A DNA stretch of 64,000 bases, taken from contig NZ_JANTEZ010000003.1 of assembly GCF_024978135.1 (NCBI RefSeq), positions 248,001-312,000 on the forward strand, given 5' to 3'. The notes beneath the pieces were generated by a model. That model saw only the letters and a list, made by a program, of their open reading frames with translations, was not told the origin of the DNA and made no database searches. The stretch is from Herbiconiux gentiana. Its GTDB lineage: Bacteria > Actinomycetota > Actinomycetes > Actinomycetales > Microbacteriaceae. The position numbers and the translations under genes were made by a program. Within the stretch, counting starts at the first letter, position 1. The number at the start of each line of letters is the position of its first letter. Positions 26,959 through 35,373 of the stretch are shown here, one piece after another.

Positions 26959-27198
26959 GTGGGCCCTGCGGTGGGCTTCCTGTTCGACGCGGGCTGGGGC
27001 GTCGAGCCACCCGTGCTGTACGTGCCACCCGCGGCGGACTGGGACGCCTGCACGCCTGCACGCCTGCGTGGATGCACGGCCGGCGTGAAATTATCCTGTC
27101 GCGGCTCGACGGGCACGCCCGGCACCGGATCGCGGACGGCCCCTACTCGGCGGGTGGAGGCGGCCTCACCCGGACGCAGGGCGGCGTGGAAGAGTAGA
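26959..27198 (+). other. Possible short ORF split by an octamer repeat
   Basis: In the 245 bases between the TetR and SseB-like genes, one frame reads VGFLFDAGWGVEPPVLYVPP and another, after three tandem copies of an octamer, reads from MHGRREIILSRLDGH to GGVEE and a stop at 27196-27198. Deleting one octamer unit would join the two into one ORF of about 75 codons. No Shine-Dalgarno is visible at the GTG candidates (26959, 26971). It could be a decayed gene or chance. Confidence 0.25.
27044..27067. repeat. Tandem octamer (ACGCCTGC) x3
   Basis: Three perfect head-to-tail copies of ACGCCTGC. Because eight is not a multiple of three, gain or loss of a unit shifts the reading frame of any gene crossing it. 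Confidence 0.9.
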
Positions 27199-27201
27199 AG
27201 G

Positions 27202-27663
27202 ATGGAGAACGCCGACCAGCCCAGCCTCGACCCGTCGCCCGAGCAGGTCGGTGAGATCGACCGCCGTGCCGCCGCGCTGCGCGACCAGCCCGACAGCTTC
27301 GCCGCGATGGACGCCCTCTGGCGCGCCGTCTACTCCCTCGACCGCTGGATCTTCATCGCCCGCGGCACCGACGAGCAGCCCGGTCCGTACGCCGGCGAGC
27401 TCGCCCAGGGCCCGATGCTCTTCGCCTTCACCACGGGCGACCGCGCTCGCGCCGCGGGACTCGGCGCCGGCCTCTCCGACGACGAAGCCTCGCGGCTGCT
27501 CGCGATGCCGCTGCCCTCAGCCATCGAGTGGGCGGCGTCGTTCGCGGCGGTCGGGGTGAAGGGCATCGCCTTCGACCTCCCCACCCACGGCTACTTCGCG
27601 CCGCTGTCGAACCTCATCCCGATGCGCGACCACATGGCGACGACCCCGCCGCCCGCCGACTGA
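27202..27663 (+). CDS. SseB-like hypothetical protein
   Basis: A 153-residue soluble protein. The segment AVYSLDRWIFIARGTDEQPG followed by MLFAFTTGDRARA resembles the N-terminal SseB domain, a small alpha/beta fold of unknown function in many Actinobacteria. The C terminus is HGYFAPLSNLIPMRDH. ATG 27202 sits immediately after AGAAGG, unusually close, so translation may be weak or the true start may differ. Stands alone. Confidence 0.6.
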   Translation: MENADQPSLDPSPEQVGEIDRRAAALRDQPDSFAAMDALWRAVYSLDRWIFIARGTDEQPGPYAGELAQGPMLFAFTTGDRARAAGLGAGLSDDEASRLLAMPLPSAIEWAASFAAVGVKGIAFDLPTHGYFAPLSNLIPMRDHMATTPPPAD

Positions 27664-27687
27664 GGCGGCCCGGACTCGGCGCTTCGG

Positions 27688-28017
27688 TCAGCGGAGTTCG
27701 ACGAGACCGTTGCCGGCCTCGATGGTTGCGACCACGGTGCCGATCAGCGGCTCGAACCACGCGATGAGGGCCTGACGCCGTGTGTTGCCGACGCGGATCC
27801 AGACGATCGCCGGCCCATCGCCCCCGAGGGCGAGCATGGCGGGAAAGTCCTCGTCCTTCGTGACGAGCACCGCCCCGCGATCGAGCGCGTAGAGCCAGAG
27901 CTCCCGATCGGACACGTCGACCGGGCCGATGTCCGCGACGTGTTCCGCCTGATGGCCGTGGGCGGTCAGCATGCGGGCGAGCGCCGGCGGAAGCTGAGCG
28001 TCGACGAGGAAGCGCAC
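27688..28017 (-). CDS. DUF5615 PIN-like toxin
   Basis: A 109-residue PIN-like protein. FLVDAQLPPALARML at the start and VLVTKDEDFPAML in the middle hold the acidic residues of DUF5615 proteins, which resemble ribonuclease toxins of type II systems. It follows the DUF433 gene by three bases, the usual antitoxin-toxin order. Activity as an RNase is inferred from the fold. Confidence 0.82.
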   Translation of the reverse strand: MRFLVDAQLPPALARMLTAHGHQAEHVADIGPVDVSDRELWLYALDRGAVLVTKDEDFPAMLALGGDGPAIVWIRVGNTRRQALIAWFEPLIGTVVATIEAGNGLVELR

Positions 28018-28020
28018 GAA

Positions 28021-28245
28021 CTAGGACGCGAGCAGGATCGGGTGATCGGCCTGCGCTGCCGCGTAGGCCAGACAGGCCCTGATGTCATCGGCCGTGAGGT
28101 ACGGGTAGTCATCGAGGATCTCCGCCTCGGACGCCCCGGCGGCGAGGAGGGACAGGACGTCGGTGACCCGAACGCGCGTGCCGCGAACCGCGGGCCGGCC
28201 GTGCACGACCTCCGGGTCGACGACGATGCGATCAAGAAGCGACAT
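28021..28245 (-). CDS. DUF433 antitoxin
   Basis: A 74-residue protein with the DUF433 pattern: IVVDPEVVHGRPAVRGTRV, then VLSLLAAGASEAEILDDYPY and LTADDIRACLAYAA. DUF433 proteins are winged-helix-like antitoxins normally paired with DUF5615 toxins, as here. ATG 28245 gives the conserved MSLLDRI start. Confidence 0.84.
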   Translation of the reverse strand: MSLLDRIVVDPEVVHGRPAVRGTRVRVTDVLSLLAAGASEAEILDDYPYLTADDIRACLAYAAAQADHPILLAS

Positions 28246-28319
28246 GCCACCAGAGTAGCGGCGGGAGACGGCCATCCGCCCGTGCCGTCGCGGAATCGTC
28301 GCTTCATCGGAGGGCGGAA

Positions 28320-29540
28320 CTAGTCCACCGAGAGCGGGACGCTCTCAGCTCTGCCGGGGAGCACGATCAGTGACAGCGCCGCCGTGAGCGCCGAAGCCCC
28401 CAGCACGACCCACGTCACCGCCGCCGAGCCGCTCGCCCCCACGACCACCCCCGCGCCGAGCGTCCCCGCCCCCACCCCGAGCGTCATCGCACTCACCACC
28501 CAGCCGTTCGCCTCGGTGAGGGCCGCCGCCGGGCTGAGTTGCGAGATCCGCTCGAAGACCTGACCGAGCGTCGGCGGCAGCATCAGCCCCGAAAGCCCGG
28601 CGGCGACGAGGTACGCCACGTTCGGCAGCGACGTCGCGGCGAGCGGCAGGTAGCCGACGGCGAGCAGCACCCCGCACACCGTGAGCAGCCGCGCCGGCGT
28701 CGAACCGAGCGGCCGGATCCCGACGACGGTCGCCCCGACGAGGGCTCCGAGCGCGTTCACCGCGAGCATCCACCCCGCCAGCCCCGCGCTGGAGCGCGCC
28801 GCTTCGGACGCCGTCGCGACGATGGTCAGCGCACCGACCGGCACGCCGATGCCGAACGTGAACACGGCGACCCGCGCGACCGCCGGAATCAGGATGGGCG
28901 AACGGACGCCCGGGTGGCGGGGACCAGCGCCGCGTCGGCTCCTCGAGGCAGCGCGCGGCGCGGCGTTCAGCACGAACGCGATCGCTCCGACCAGGCCCAG
29001 CGCCCCCGCGAACAGCAGGTTCCCGACCGGCCCGAACACCGCGATCCCCAGAACGGTGAGCAGCGGCCCGACGATGAAGATGATCTCCTGCGCCCCGGCA
29101 TCCAGGATGAACGCCGCCTTCAGCTGCGGCCCGGGCGCCACCAGCCGCGGCCACAGCGCGCGCAGCGCCGGCTCGAGCGGCGGTGTGAACACCCCGGCGG
29201 CCGCGGCGAGCGCCACGGCGAGCCCGGGTGCGGTCCCCAGGGCCAGCGCCATCCCCGCGAACGCGAGAAAGCTCAGGATGCCGCTGACCGCCAGCACGGC
29301 CGTCTGCCCGACGCGGTCGATCAGTCGTCCGAGAAGTGGCTGCCCCACCGCGCCGGCGACCACGTAGACCGCCGTCACCAGTCCCGCGAACCCGAAGTCG
29401 TCGCTCGTCGCCCGAACGAGCTGCACGATCGCCAGCGCGGCCATGGCGCCGGGCAGGCGGCCGAGCAGCGACGTGACGAGGAGGTATCCGGTGTGCCGGG
29501 TTCTCAGCACGTCGACGATCGGATACCTCGCGCTGGTCAT
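28320..29540 (-). CDS. MFS transporter
   Basis: A 406-residue major facilitator with about twelve membrane segments. GQPLLGRLIDRVGQ is the cytoplasmic loop motif between segments 2 and 3, and an Arg-rich loop (SRSRRGAGPRHPG) divides the two halves. It looks like a drug or sugar efflux pump. It is divergent from the amino-sugar operon, and the first DasR-like operator lies 40 bases upstream of its start, so it may share regulation, although no link in function is evident. Confidence 0.86.
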   Translation of the reverse strand: MTSARYPIVDVLRTRHTGYLLVTSLLGRLPGAMAALAIVQLVRATSDDFGFAGLVTAVYVVAGAVGQPLLGRLIDRVGQTAVLAVSGILSFLAFAGMALALGTAPGLAVALAAAAGVFTPPLEPALRALWPRLVAPGPQLKAAFILDAGAQEIIFIVGPLLTVLGIAVFGPVGNLLFAGALGLVGAIAFVLNAAPRAASRSRRGAGPRHPGVRSPILIPAVARVAVFTFGIGVPVGALTIVATASEAARSSAGLAGWMLAVNALGALVGATVVGIRPLGSTPARLLTVCGVLLAVGYLPLAATSLPNVAYLVAAGLSGLMLPPTLGQVFERISQLSPAAALTEANGWVVSAMTLGVGAGTLGAGVVVGASGSAAVTWVVLGASALTAALSLIVLPGRAESVPLSVD

Positions 29541-29579
29541 AGGCCCAGTCTGGCGGAAGCCCGCCCGCCACCAATAGCC

Positions 29580-29593
29580 ACTGGACCGTACCA
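29580..29593. promoter_or_regulatory. DasR/GntR-type operator, distal copy
   Basis: ACTGGACCGTACCA is an imperfect palindrome that matches 10 of the 14 positions of the DasR-type site ACTGGTCTAGACCA (both arms ACTGG-C and ACCA kept). An identical copy lies at 29656-29669. The adjacent operon encodes a HutC/DasR-class GntR regulator and amino-sugar enzymes. Confidence 0.7.
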
Positions 29594-29655
29594 ATGTTTC
29601 GTTTGAGTTACATGCTCGCTTAATTCGCCATTGCTATGGGACAGTAGATACCACA

Positions 29656-29669
29656 ACTGGACCGTACCA
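29656..29669. promoter_or_regulatory. DasR/GntR-type operator, proximal copy
   Basis: Second identical ACTGGACCGTACCA, extended on the right to ACCACT as in the DasR consensus. It lies just before the Shine-Dalgarno of the solute-binding protein gene, so a bound regulator would block transcription. The repeats are 76 bases apart, allowing looping or control of both divergent genes. Confidence 0.75.
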
Positions 29670-29680
29670 CTGGAGGAATG

Positions 29681-31009
29681 ATGCGTAGGAAAGCAATGGC
29701 GCTCGGCGCGATGGTCGTGTCGGCAGCGCTGCTTGCCGGCTGCTCGGCGGGCTCGAACGGGTCGGCCGGCGATGAAGGCTCCGGCGAGGGCACCGTGAAG
29801 CTGGTCGCCTGGCCGGGCCCGGAGGGTGACGCGATGAGCAAGGTCGTCGACGCCTACAACGCCGGTCAAGGCGAAGACGACGGTGTGGACGTCGAGTTGA
29901 CGCTGCTGTCGCGGCAGGACACGTTCTCGAAGGAGGCCGCGCTGATGGCGTCGAAGTCCTCCGACGTCGACATCTACTTCACCGCGTCGTACAACATCGG
30001 TCAGTTCGCCCCCTCGCTCGAGCCGCTCACCGACATCGACACCTCGGCGTACTTCCCCGTCGCGGCCGAGGGCCTCACCTACGAGGACGAGCTGTACGCG
30101 CTCCCGCTCGACGTGAGCAACCACTTCCTGCTCTATCGCAAAGACCTGACCGATGCTCTGCTGAGCGACCCGGCCGCACAGGCCGAGTACGAGACGGTCA
30201 GCGAGTCGGTCCTGGGCGAGAAGCGAGCGCCGAAAGACCCCGCCGAGTGGGACCTGGACGACTTCAAGGTCGCGGCGGCCTACTTCTCGAAGAGCGAGAA
30301 CCCCGATTCCCCCACCGAGTACGGCACCATCCTGCAGGCGAAGAACCTCCTCTACAACACGATGATCTGGAACGACGTGCTGTGGGGCTACGGCGGCAAT
30401 TGGGAGGAGGACGGCCAGGCCGCGCTCACGAGCGATGCCGCGAAGAAGGCCGTCGAGCTCTACGCCGACATCTACAAGAACGGCTGGACCTCCCCCGACA
30501 GCGCCCAGGCGGAGTTCCCCGAGACGCAGGCCGCGCTGCAGTCGGGCGACACCGCGTTCGCCATCCAGTGGTCCGCCGCCTTCGCCGCGCTGAACGACCC
30601 CGCTCAGTCGCCTGACGTGGCGGGAAAGATCGCGATCGCCCCGGTTCCCGGCGGAAAGACCCACGTGCACGCGCTCGCCGTCTCGCTCAACAAGTACAGC
30701 GAGAACAAGGCCGCCGCGAAGAAGTTCCTCTCGTTCCTGGCGTCGACCGACGCGATGACCCAGTACGCCCAGGCGGGCGGCATCCCGCCCATGCCCGAGG
30801 TGCTGGAGGCCCAGGCAGCCGTGAACCCGGCCTTCGCCCAGGTGTCCGAGACCATCGACGAGAACGGCTTCTCCGAGCCCGTCTTCCCGAAGACGTTCCA
30901 GGCCTACAGCAAGCTGGCCGAGGACCTGAGCGGAGCCTGGGTCGGCCAGACGGACGTCGACGACGCACTCGAGACCGCCAACGCCAACCTGCAAGAGCTG
31001 CTCGGCTGA
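29681..31009 (+). CDS. Amino-sugar ABC transporter substrate-binding lipoprotein
   Basis: A 442-residue extracellular sugar-binding lipoprotein (family 1, MalE-like). The signal peptide ends in LLAGCSAG. The fold shows DVDIYFTASYNIGQ, YALPLDVSNHFLLYRK and GDTAFAIQWSAAFA. GGAGG is four bases before ATG 29681; the ATG at 29678 is too close to it. First gene of the operon with two permeases, GntR regulator, NanE, kinase and NagB, so the ligand is probably N-acetylmannosamine, N-acetylglucosamine or an oligomer containing them. Confidence 0.88.
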   Translation: MRRKAMALGAMVVSAALLAGCSAGSNGSAGDEGSGEGTVKLVAWPGPEGDAMSKVVDAYNAGQGEDDGVDVELTLLSRQDTFSKEAALMASKSSDVDIYFTASYNIGQFAPSLEPLTDIDTSAYFPVAAEGLTYEDELYALPLDVSNHFLLYRKDLTDALLSDPAAQAEYETVSESVLGEKRAPKDPAEWDLDDFKVAAAYFSKSENPDSPTEYGTILQAKNLLYNTMIWNDVLWGYGGNWEEDGQAALTSDAAKKAVELYADIYKNGWTSPDSAQAEFPETQAALQSGDTAFAIQWSAAFAALNDPAQSPDVAGKIAIAPVPGGKTHVHALAVSLNKYSENKAAAKKFLSFLASTDAMTQYAQAGGIPPMPEVLEAQAAVNPAFAQVSETIDENGFSEPVFPKTFQAYSKLAEDLSGAWVGQTDVDDALETANANLQELLG

Positions 31010-31019
31010 TCGACTCCCT

Positions 31020-31045
31020 GGGGCGGGCCGTCCTCGGCCCGCCCC
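31020..31045 (+). promoter_or_regulatory. Intercistronic hairpin after the binding-protein gene
   Basis: An 11-bp perfect stem (31020-31030 with 31035-31045) and a four-base loop TCCT, with no T-run. It sits between the binding-protein and first permease genes and is likely to stabilise the upstream mRNA or partly stop transcription, giving more binding protein than permease. Confidence 0.7.
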
Positions 31046-31079
31046 TCGGTCTCCTCCTGCACAGAAGGTCGAACCACAG

Positions 31080-31994
31080 ATGCCACCCACCGTCGCCGAA
31101 CGCCCGAGATCATCTGCCACGGAACGCCGCAAGCGCACCACGGCAGCCGTGATCCTGAGCCTGCCCCTCATCCTCTTCGCCGCCGTCTTCGTGATCTACC
31201 CGCTCGCCTCAGGGGCACTCACCGCCTTCCAGAGCAGCACCCTGCTGGACCAGTCCAACGAACCGAACGGCATCGACAACTTCGTCTCGCTCTTCCGCAG
31301 CGACGGATTCGCGAAGGCCGCCGGCTTCACCCTCGGCTTCTCCGCCGCCGTCGTCGCGATCGAGATGGTGCTCGGGTTCGCCCTGGCCCTGCTGATGAAT
31401 CGGGCGTTCCCCGGCAAGAAGCTGTTCTTCACCCTGCTCCTCCTGCCGATCATGGTCGCTCCGGCTCTGCTCGGCGTGATGTTCCGGTTGCTGCTGAACG
31501 GCGACATCGGCGCCCTGCCCGCACTGCTCGACAGCGTCGGCCTCAGTGTCTCGCTGTTCTCCCCCGACTCCGTCGTCCCGTTGCTCGTCGTGCTCGACGT
31601 GCTGCAGTGGACGCCCTTCACCTTCCTGATCATCTACGCGGGTCTGCAGTCGTTTCCGAAGGAGCTCCTCGAAGCCTCCGCGATGGACGGGGCCGGTTAC
31701 CTGAGGTCGCTGACGTCGGTGATCGTGCCCGTTCTCAAGCCGGTGCTCTTCGCGGCCTTCTTCCTCCGTGCGATCGACGCCATCCGGACCTTCGACGTCA
31801 TCTACGTGCTGACCGCAGGCGGGCCGGGCACCAGCACCACCACTCTCAGCATCTACATCTACAAGACCGCATTCGAGTCGGGCGACTTCGGCAAGGCCGC
31901 CGCGGCCGCGCTCGTCGTGCTGGTGTGCCTGATCCCGTTCGTGCCGTTCATCGTGCGACGTATCTCCTCGACCGGAATGGAGGCCAAGAAATGA
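31080..31994 (+). CDS. Sugar ABC transporter permease (MalF-like)
   Basis: A 304-residue inner-membrane permease with six membrane segments. The EAA-type loop that contacts the ATPase is LEASAMDGAGYLRSLTSVIV. Its stop overlaps the start of the second permease (ATGA). With that permease it forms the channel for the sugar bound by the lipoprotein. No ATPase gene is in the operon; a shared MsiK/UgpC-type ATPase elsewhere is expected. Confidence 0.9.
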   Translation: MPPTVAERPRSSATERRKRTTAAVILSLPLILFAAVFVIYPLASGALTAFQSSTLLDQSNEPNGIDNFVSLFRSDGFAKAAGFTLGFSAAVVAIEMVLGFALALLMNRAFPGKKLFFTLLLLPIMVAPALLGVMFRLLLNGDIGALPALLDSVGLSVSLFSPDSVVPLLVVLDVLQWTPFTFLIIYAGLQSFPKELLEASAMDGAGYLRSLTSVIVPVLKPVLFAAFFLRAIDAIRTFDVIYVLTAGGPGTSTTTLSIYIYKTAFESGDFGKAAAAALVVLVCLIPFVPFIVRRISSTGMEAKK

Positions 31995-32872
31995 GCGTCC
32001 TGGTCAACGACTCGACGACGACCGCGGCCGAGCGGCCACCCGCGAAGGCTCCGGGCCACCGCAGAGCGTGGGTCTTCACGATCGTCGCCGGCGTCATCGC
32101 GCTGATCGTCAACGTGCCGCTGCTCAACGCGGTGCTGGTGAGCTTCAAGCCCGACGGCGAGATCGCGAAGAACCCGATCTCCCTCCCCACCTCGCCCACG
32201 CTCGACCACTACGCGAACGTGCTCTACGCATCGGGTTACGACTTCCCCCGCTTCTTCGCCAACTCGGCGATGATCGCCGTGGGAACCGTGCTGCTCGTCC
32301 TGGTCATCGCCATTCCCGCCACCTACGCCATCGTGCGACTGAACTTCGGCGGACGGTGGATCATCAGCAGCGCATCCGGACTCCGCCTGCTTCCCGCCAT
32401 CTTCTTCGTCGTGCCGTTCTTCATCCTGTTCTCGACCCTCGGGCTCGCCGACACCATCCCCGGCCTGATCGCCGCGAACACCTTCCTCAATCTGCCGCTC
32501 GCGATCATCCTGCTCTCGTCGGCCCTCGGCGACATCCCGCAGGAGATCGAGGAGGCAGCGGCGGTCGACGGTGCCAGCATCTATCGCACGCTCGGGTCGA
32601 TCGTGCTCCCGCTGCTGGCACCCACCATGGTCGCCGTGTCGGTGCTGGTGTTCATCTTCAGCTGGAACGACTACCTGTTCGCCCTGGTGCTGTCGACCTC
32701 GAGCGCCACACCGGTCACCCTCGGCGCGGCGAACTTCATCACCAGCACCGGCATCCGGTGGGGCGACATCTCCGCCGCCTCGGTGCTGTCCACCCTGCCC
32801 CCGCTCCTCTTCGCCGTGTTCGCGCAGCGCTACCTTGTTAGTGGCCTGTCCTCCGGCGCGGTCAAGGGATGA
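31991..32872 (+). CDS. Sugar ABC transporter permease (MalG-like)
   Basis: A 293-residue permease with six membrane segments. The EAA loop is IEEAAAVDGASIYRTLGSIV, and FSWNDYLFALVL is the usual late motif of MalG-type proteins. It overlaps both neighbours by four bases, the first permease gene upstream and the GntR gene downstream, so transporter and regulator are made together. Confidence 0.9.
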   Translation: MSVLVNDSTTTAAERPPAKAPGHRRAWVFTIVAGVIALIVNVPLLNAVLVSFKPDGEIAKNPISLPTSPTLDHYANVLYASGYDFPRFFANSAMIAVGTVLLVLVIAIPATYAIVRLNFGGRWIISSASGLRLLPAIFFVVPFFILFSTLGLADTIPGLIAANTFLNLPLAIILLSSALGDIPQEIEEAAAVDGASIYRTLGSIVLPLLAPTMVAVSVLVFIFSWNDYLFALVLSTSSATPVTLGAANFITSTGIRWGDISAASVLSTLPPLLFAVFAQRYLVSGLSSGAVKG

Positions 32873-33603
32873 CCGGGGAAGGCGGGGAGGGACGAATCGT
32901 GGTCCACAAGTACGAACAGGTCGCGGCCAGCATCCGGGAATCGATCGCCCGGTCCCTCTCGCCGCACGATGCGCTGGCGTCCGAACGCGAGCTCATGGCC
33001 ATCCACGGCGTGAGCCGGATGACCGTGAGGAAGGCCATCTCGGTCCTCGTGGAGGAGGGCCGGGTCTACAACGTCCACGGCTCGGGCACCTTCGTCGGTT
33101 CGGCCGACATCTTCTCGAAGACCCCCAAGCTGACCTCGTTCACCGAGGACATGATCAGCCGGGGATCGACCCCCTCCTCGCGGGTGCTCGAACTGACGCG
33201 CATAGCGGCGCCCGACCAGGTCGCGTCGGCCCTCGGTCTGGCCCCGTCCAGCGAGGTGACGAAGATCCGAAGGCTGAGACTGGCCGACGACACCCCGATC
33301 GCGCTCGAAGAGGTCTACCTTCCGACGACGGTGCTGCCCACCGAGTCGCTGAACCTCGGTTCGTCGCTCTACGAGCAGCTCCGCGTGGCCGGGTACGAGG
33401 TGTTCCGAGCCGAGCAGGAGATCATGGCGATCTCCCTGTCGGCCGACGACAGTCACCTGCTCGACGTCGCGGAGGGCTCTGCCGCGCTCTCCGTGACCCG
33501 GGTCAGTTCCTCGCGCCGTGGTCAGCTGATCGAATTCGCCCGCACCACGTACCGGGCCGACCGGTACACCTTCCAACTGGCCGTCACCCGGGACGACAAA
33601 TGA
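32869..33603 (+). CDS. GntR-family (HutC/DasR-type) transcriptional regulator
   Basis: A 244-residue regulator. The N-terminal winged helix is ASERELMAIHGVSRMTVRKA followed by VYNVHGSGTFV, and the C-terminal UTRA domain (from about residue 90) has TSFTEDMISRG and FEFARTTYRAD-like segments (here IEFARTTYRADRY). Such regulators bind amino-sugar phosphates. Start ATG overlaps the permease stop and the stop overlaps nanE. It probably binds the two ACTGGACCGTACCA sites before the operon, with GlcNAc-6-P or GlcN-6-P as inducer, by analogy with DasR/NagR. Confidence 0.88.
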   Translation: MTGEGGEGRIVVHKYEQVAASIRESIARSLSPHDALASERELMAIHGVSRMTVRKAISVLVEEGRVYNVHGSGTFVGSADIFSKTPKLTSFTEDMISRGSTPSSRVLELTRIAAPDQVASALGLAPSSEVTKIRRLRLADDTPIALEEVYLPTTVLPTESLNLGSSLYEQLRVAGYEVFRAEQEIMAISLSADDSHLLDVAEGSAALSVTRVSSSRRGQLIEFARTTYRADRYTFQLAVTRDDK

Positions 33604-34337
33604 CGTCCGACCCGACCCCCGACAGAAAGCTCCCCATGCTCCACACCCTGCGCGGCCGCCTCATCGTCTCCTGCCAGGCCTACCCGGGCGAGCCCCTCCG
33701 AGACTCCGAGACGATGGCGCGGATCGCCCAGTCGGTGGTCATCGGCGGAGCTGCGGCCATCCGCTCCCAAGGGCTCGACGACATCCGGGCGATCGCCCGC
33801 AGCGTGGCCGTTCCCCAGATCGGTCTGTGGAAGGTCGGCTCGGACGGGGTGTTCATCACGCCGACGCTCACGCACGCCCTGGCGGTCGCCGACGCCGGCG
33901 CCGACGTCGTCGCGATCGACGGGACACGCCGCGAACGACCCGACGGGCGCACCCTGGAGCAGACCATCCGCGAGCTGAAGCAGCGTGCGGACGTGCTGGT
34001 GATGGCCGATGCGGGAAGCGTCGACGACGGGCTGGCGGCCGAAGACGCGGGTGCCGACATCGTGGGCACCACGCTCGCCGGCTACACCGGTGAACGACCT
34101 CGGACCACGGGGCCGGACCTCGAGCTCGTCAACGCGCTCGCCGCTCGCCTCCGCGTCCCGCTCTTCGCCGAGGGGCGCATCCACACCCCCACCGAGGCGC
34201 GCCGGGCACTGGAGGCCGGCGCCTACTCGGTGGTCGTGGGGACGGCCATCACCCATCCCGCCTCGATCACCTCGTGGTACGTCGACGCCATCGCCGGCGA
34301 GCGCAGCCGGATCGCCGACGAGCAGCTCCAGGGCTGA
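33600..34337 (+). CDS. nanE: N-acetylmannosamine-6-phosphate 2-epimerase
   Basis: A 245-residue TIM-barrel epimerase that converts ManNAc-6-P to GlcNAc-6-P. Family motifs are LIVSCQAYPGEPL, IGGAAAIRSQG, the substrate-lysine region IGLWKVG, VVAIDGTRRERPDG and VVVGTAITHPASIT. The presence of NanE implies that ManNAc, from sialic acid or a polysaccharide, enters this pathway. It overlaps the GntR gene by ATGA. No sialic acid lyase or sialidase is in the window. Confidence 0.88.
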   Translation: MTSDPTPDRKLPMLHTLRGRLIVSCQAYPGEPLRDSETMARIAQSVVIGGAAAIRSQGLDDIRAIARSVAVPQIGLWKVGSDGVFITPTLTHALAVADAGADVVAIDGTRRERPDGRTLEQTIRELKQRADVLVMADAGSVDDGLAAEDAGADIVGTTLAGYTGERPRTTGPDLELVNALAARLRVPLFAEGRIHTPTEARRALEAGAYSVVVGTAITHPASITSWYVDAIAGERSRIADEQLQG

Positions 34338-34404
34338 TCCCGACAGTCGTGCGGACGGAACGAACCCGGGCCGGCGGCGCCCTGCCACCCGTAGAGAGGA
34401 ACCA

Positions 34405-35331
34405 GTGGTCGACTTCGCAATCGACATCGGGCAGACCCAGGCCCGCATCCGAGTCGTGCAGCACGGCGGGCCCGGCCGGGAACTCGAGACCGCCGGCTTC
34501 GTCTACGGCTCGGACCTTCTCGGCAGCATCACCCGGATCGTGACGGAATGCGCCGGGACTCTCGGTCTGGACCGTGTCGACGCGGTGGCGGTGGGGAGCA
34601 CCGGCCTGCACGGTCGGGTTCCCGCCGTCGACGAGGTGCTGCGTCAGCTGAACCGCACCCTGACGACGACGTCGATCGTGCTCGCCGACGATGCGGTCAC
34701 GGCCTACCTCGGAGCCCGGGGCGATCAGGACGGCGTCGTCGTCGCAGCGGGAACCGGCATGGTCGGCCTCGGTCTCGGACCGGCCGGGGCCACCCGGGTG
34801 GACGGGGTCGGGTACCTCATCGGCGACGAGGGCTCGGGCTGGTGGATCGGACGACGGGGCATCATCGCCGCGATCAGCGCCGCCGACGGGCGCCCCGATG
34901 GATCGGCCGCGCTCCTCGCCCGGCTGCAGACCCGCTTCGGCGCCGTCGCCGACTTCCCCGGCACCCTCGCGGCCGACCCCTCCCCCGTGGCGGTCGTGGC
35001 GTCCTTCGCGAAAGACGTCGCCGACACCGCCAGGGACGGTGACGCGGTGTCCGCCGGCATCTGGCGCGAGGCCGGCGAGCACATCGGTGGCGTGGTCGCC
35101 GCCGCGGCCGCGGGAGCCGGGTTGGGCGACCGCCCGCAGTGGACACTCATCGGACGGCTGTCCCGAGCGGACGACCTCCTTCAGCCCGGCCTCGACGCGC
35201 GGCTGAGGCCTCTCGCACCACAGGCATCACGCGTCCCACCCGTCGGCGGGCCGCTCGACGGCGTCAGCAGACTCCTGCACGTCGACGTCAATCGCTATGG
35301 GCCGCTGATTCGCGCGAGCCGCATCGGCTGA
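34405..35331 (+). CDS. Amino-sugar kinase, BadF/BadG/BcrA/BcrD (N-acetylglucosamine kinase) type
   Basis: A 308-residue ASKHA-fold kinase. DFAIDIGQTQARIRVV is the phosphate-1 motif, VVVAAGTGMVGLGLG the phosphate-2 motif and GYLIGDEGSGWWIGRRGI the family signature shared with N-acetylglucosamine kinase. It would phosphorylate GlcNAc or ManNAc at C6 after import. GTG at 34405 is chosen because AGAGAGGA lies just upstream. Between nanE and nagB in the operon. Confidence 0.85.
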   Translation: MVDFAIDIGQTQARIRVVQHGGPGRELETAGFVYGSDLLGSITRIVTECAGTLGLDRVDAVAVGSTGLHGRVPAVDEVLRQLNRTLTTTSIVLADDAVTAYLGARGDQDGVVVAAGTGMVGLGLGPAGATRVDGVGYLIGDEGSGWWIGRRGIIAAISAADGRPDGSAALLARLQTRFGAVADFPGTLAADPSPVAVVASFAKDVADTARDGDAVSAGIWREAGEHIGGVVAAAAAGAGLGDRPQWTLIGRLSRADDLLQPGLDARLRPLAPQASRVPPVGGPLDGVSRLLHVDVNRYGPLIRASRIG

Positions 35332-35373
35332 CGAACCCGCGCCGACTCCCCCGTACCCTCACCGGAGATCACC

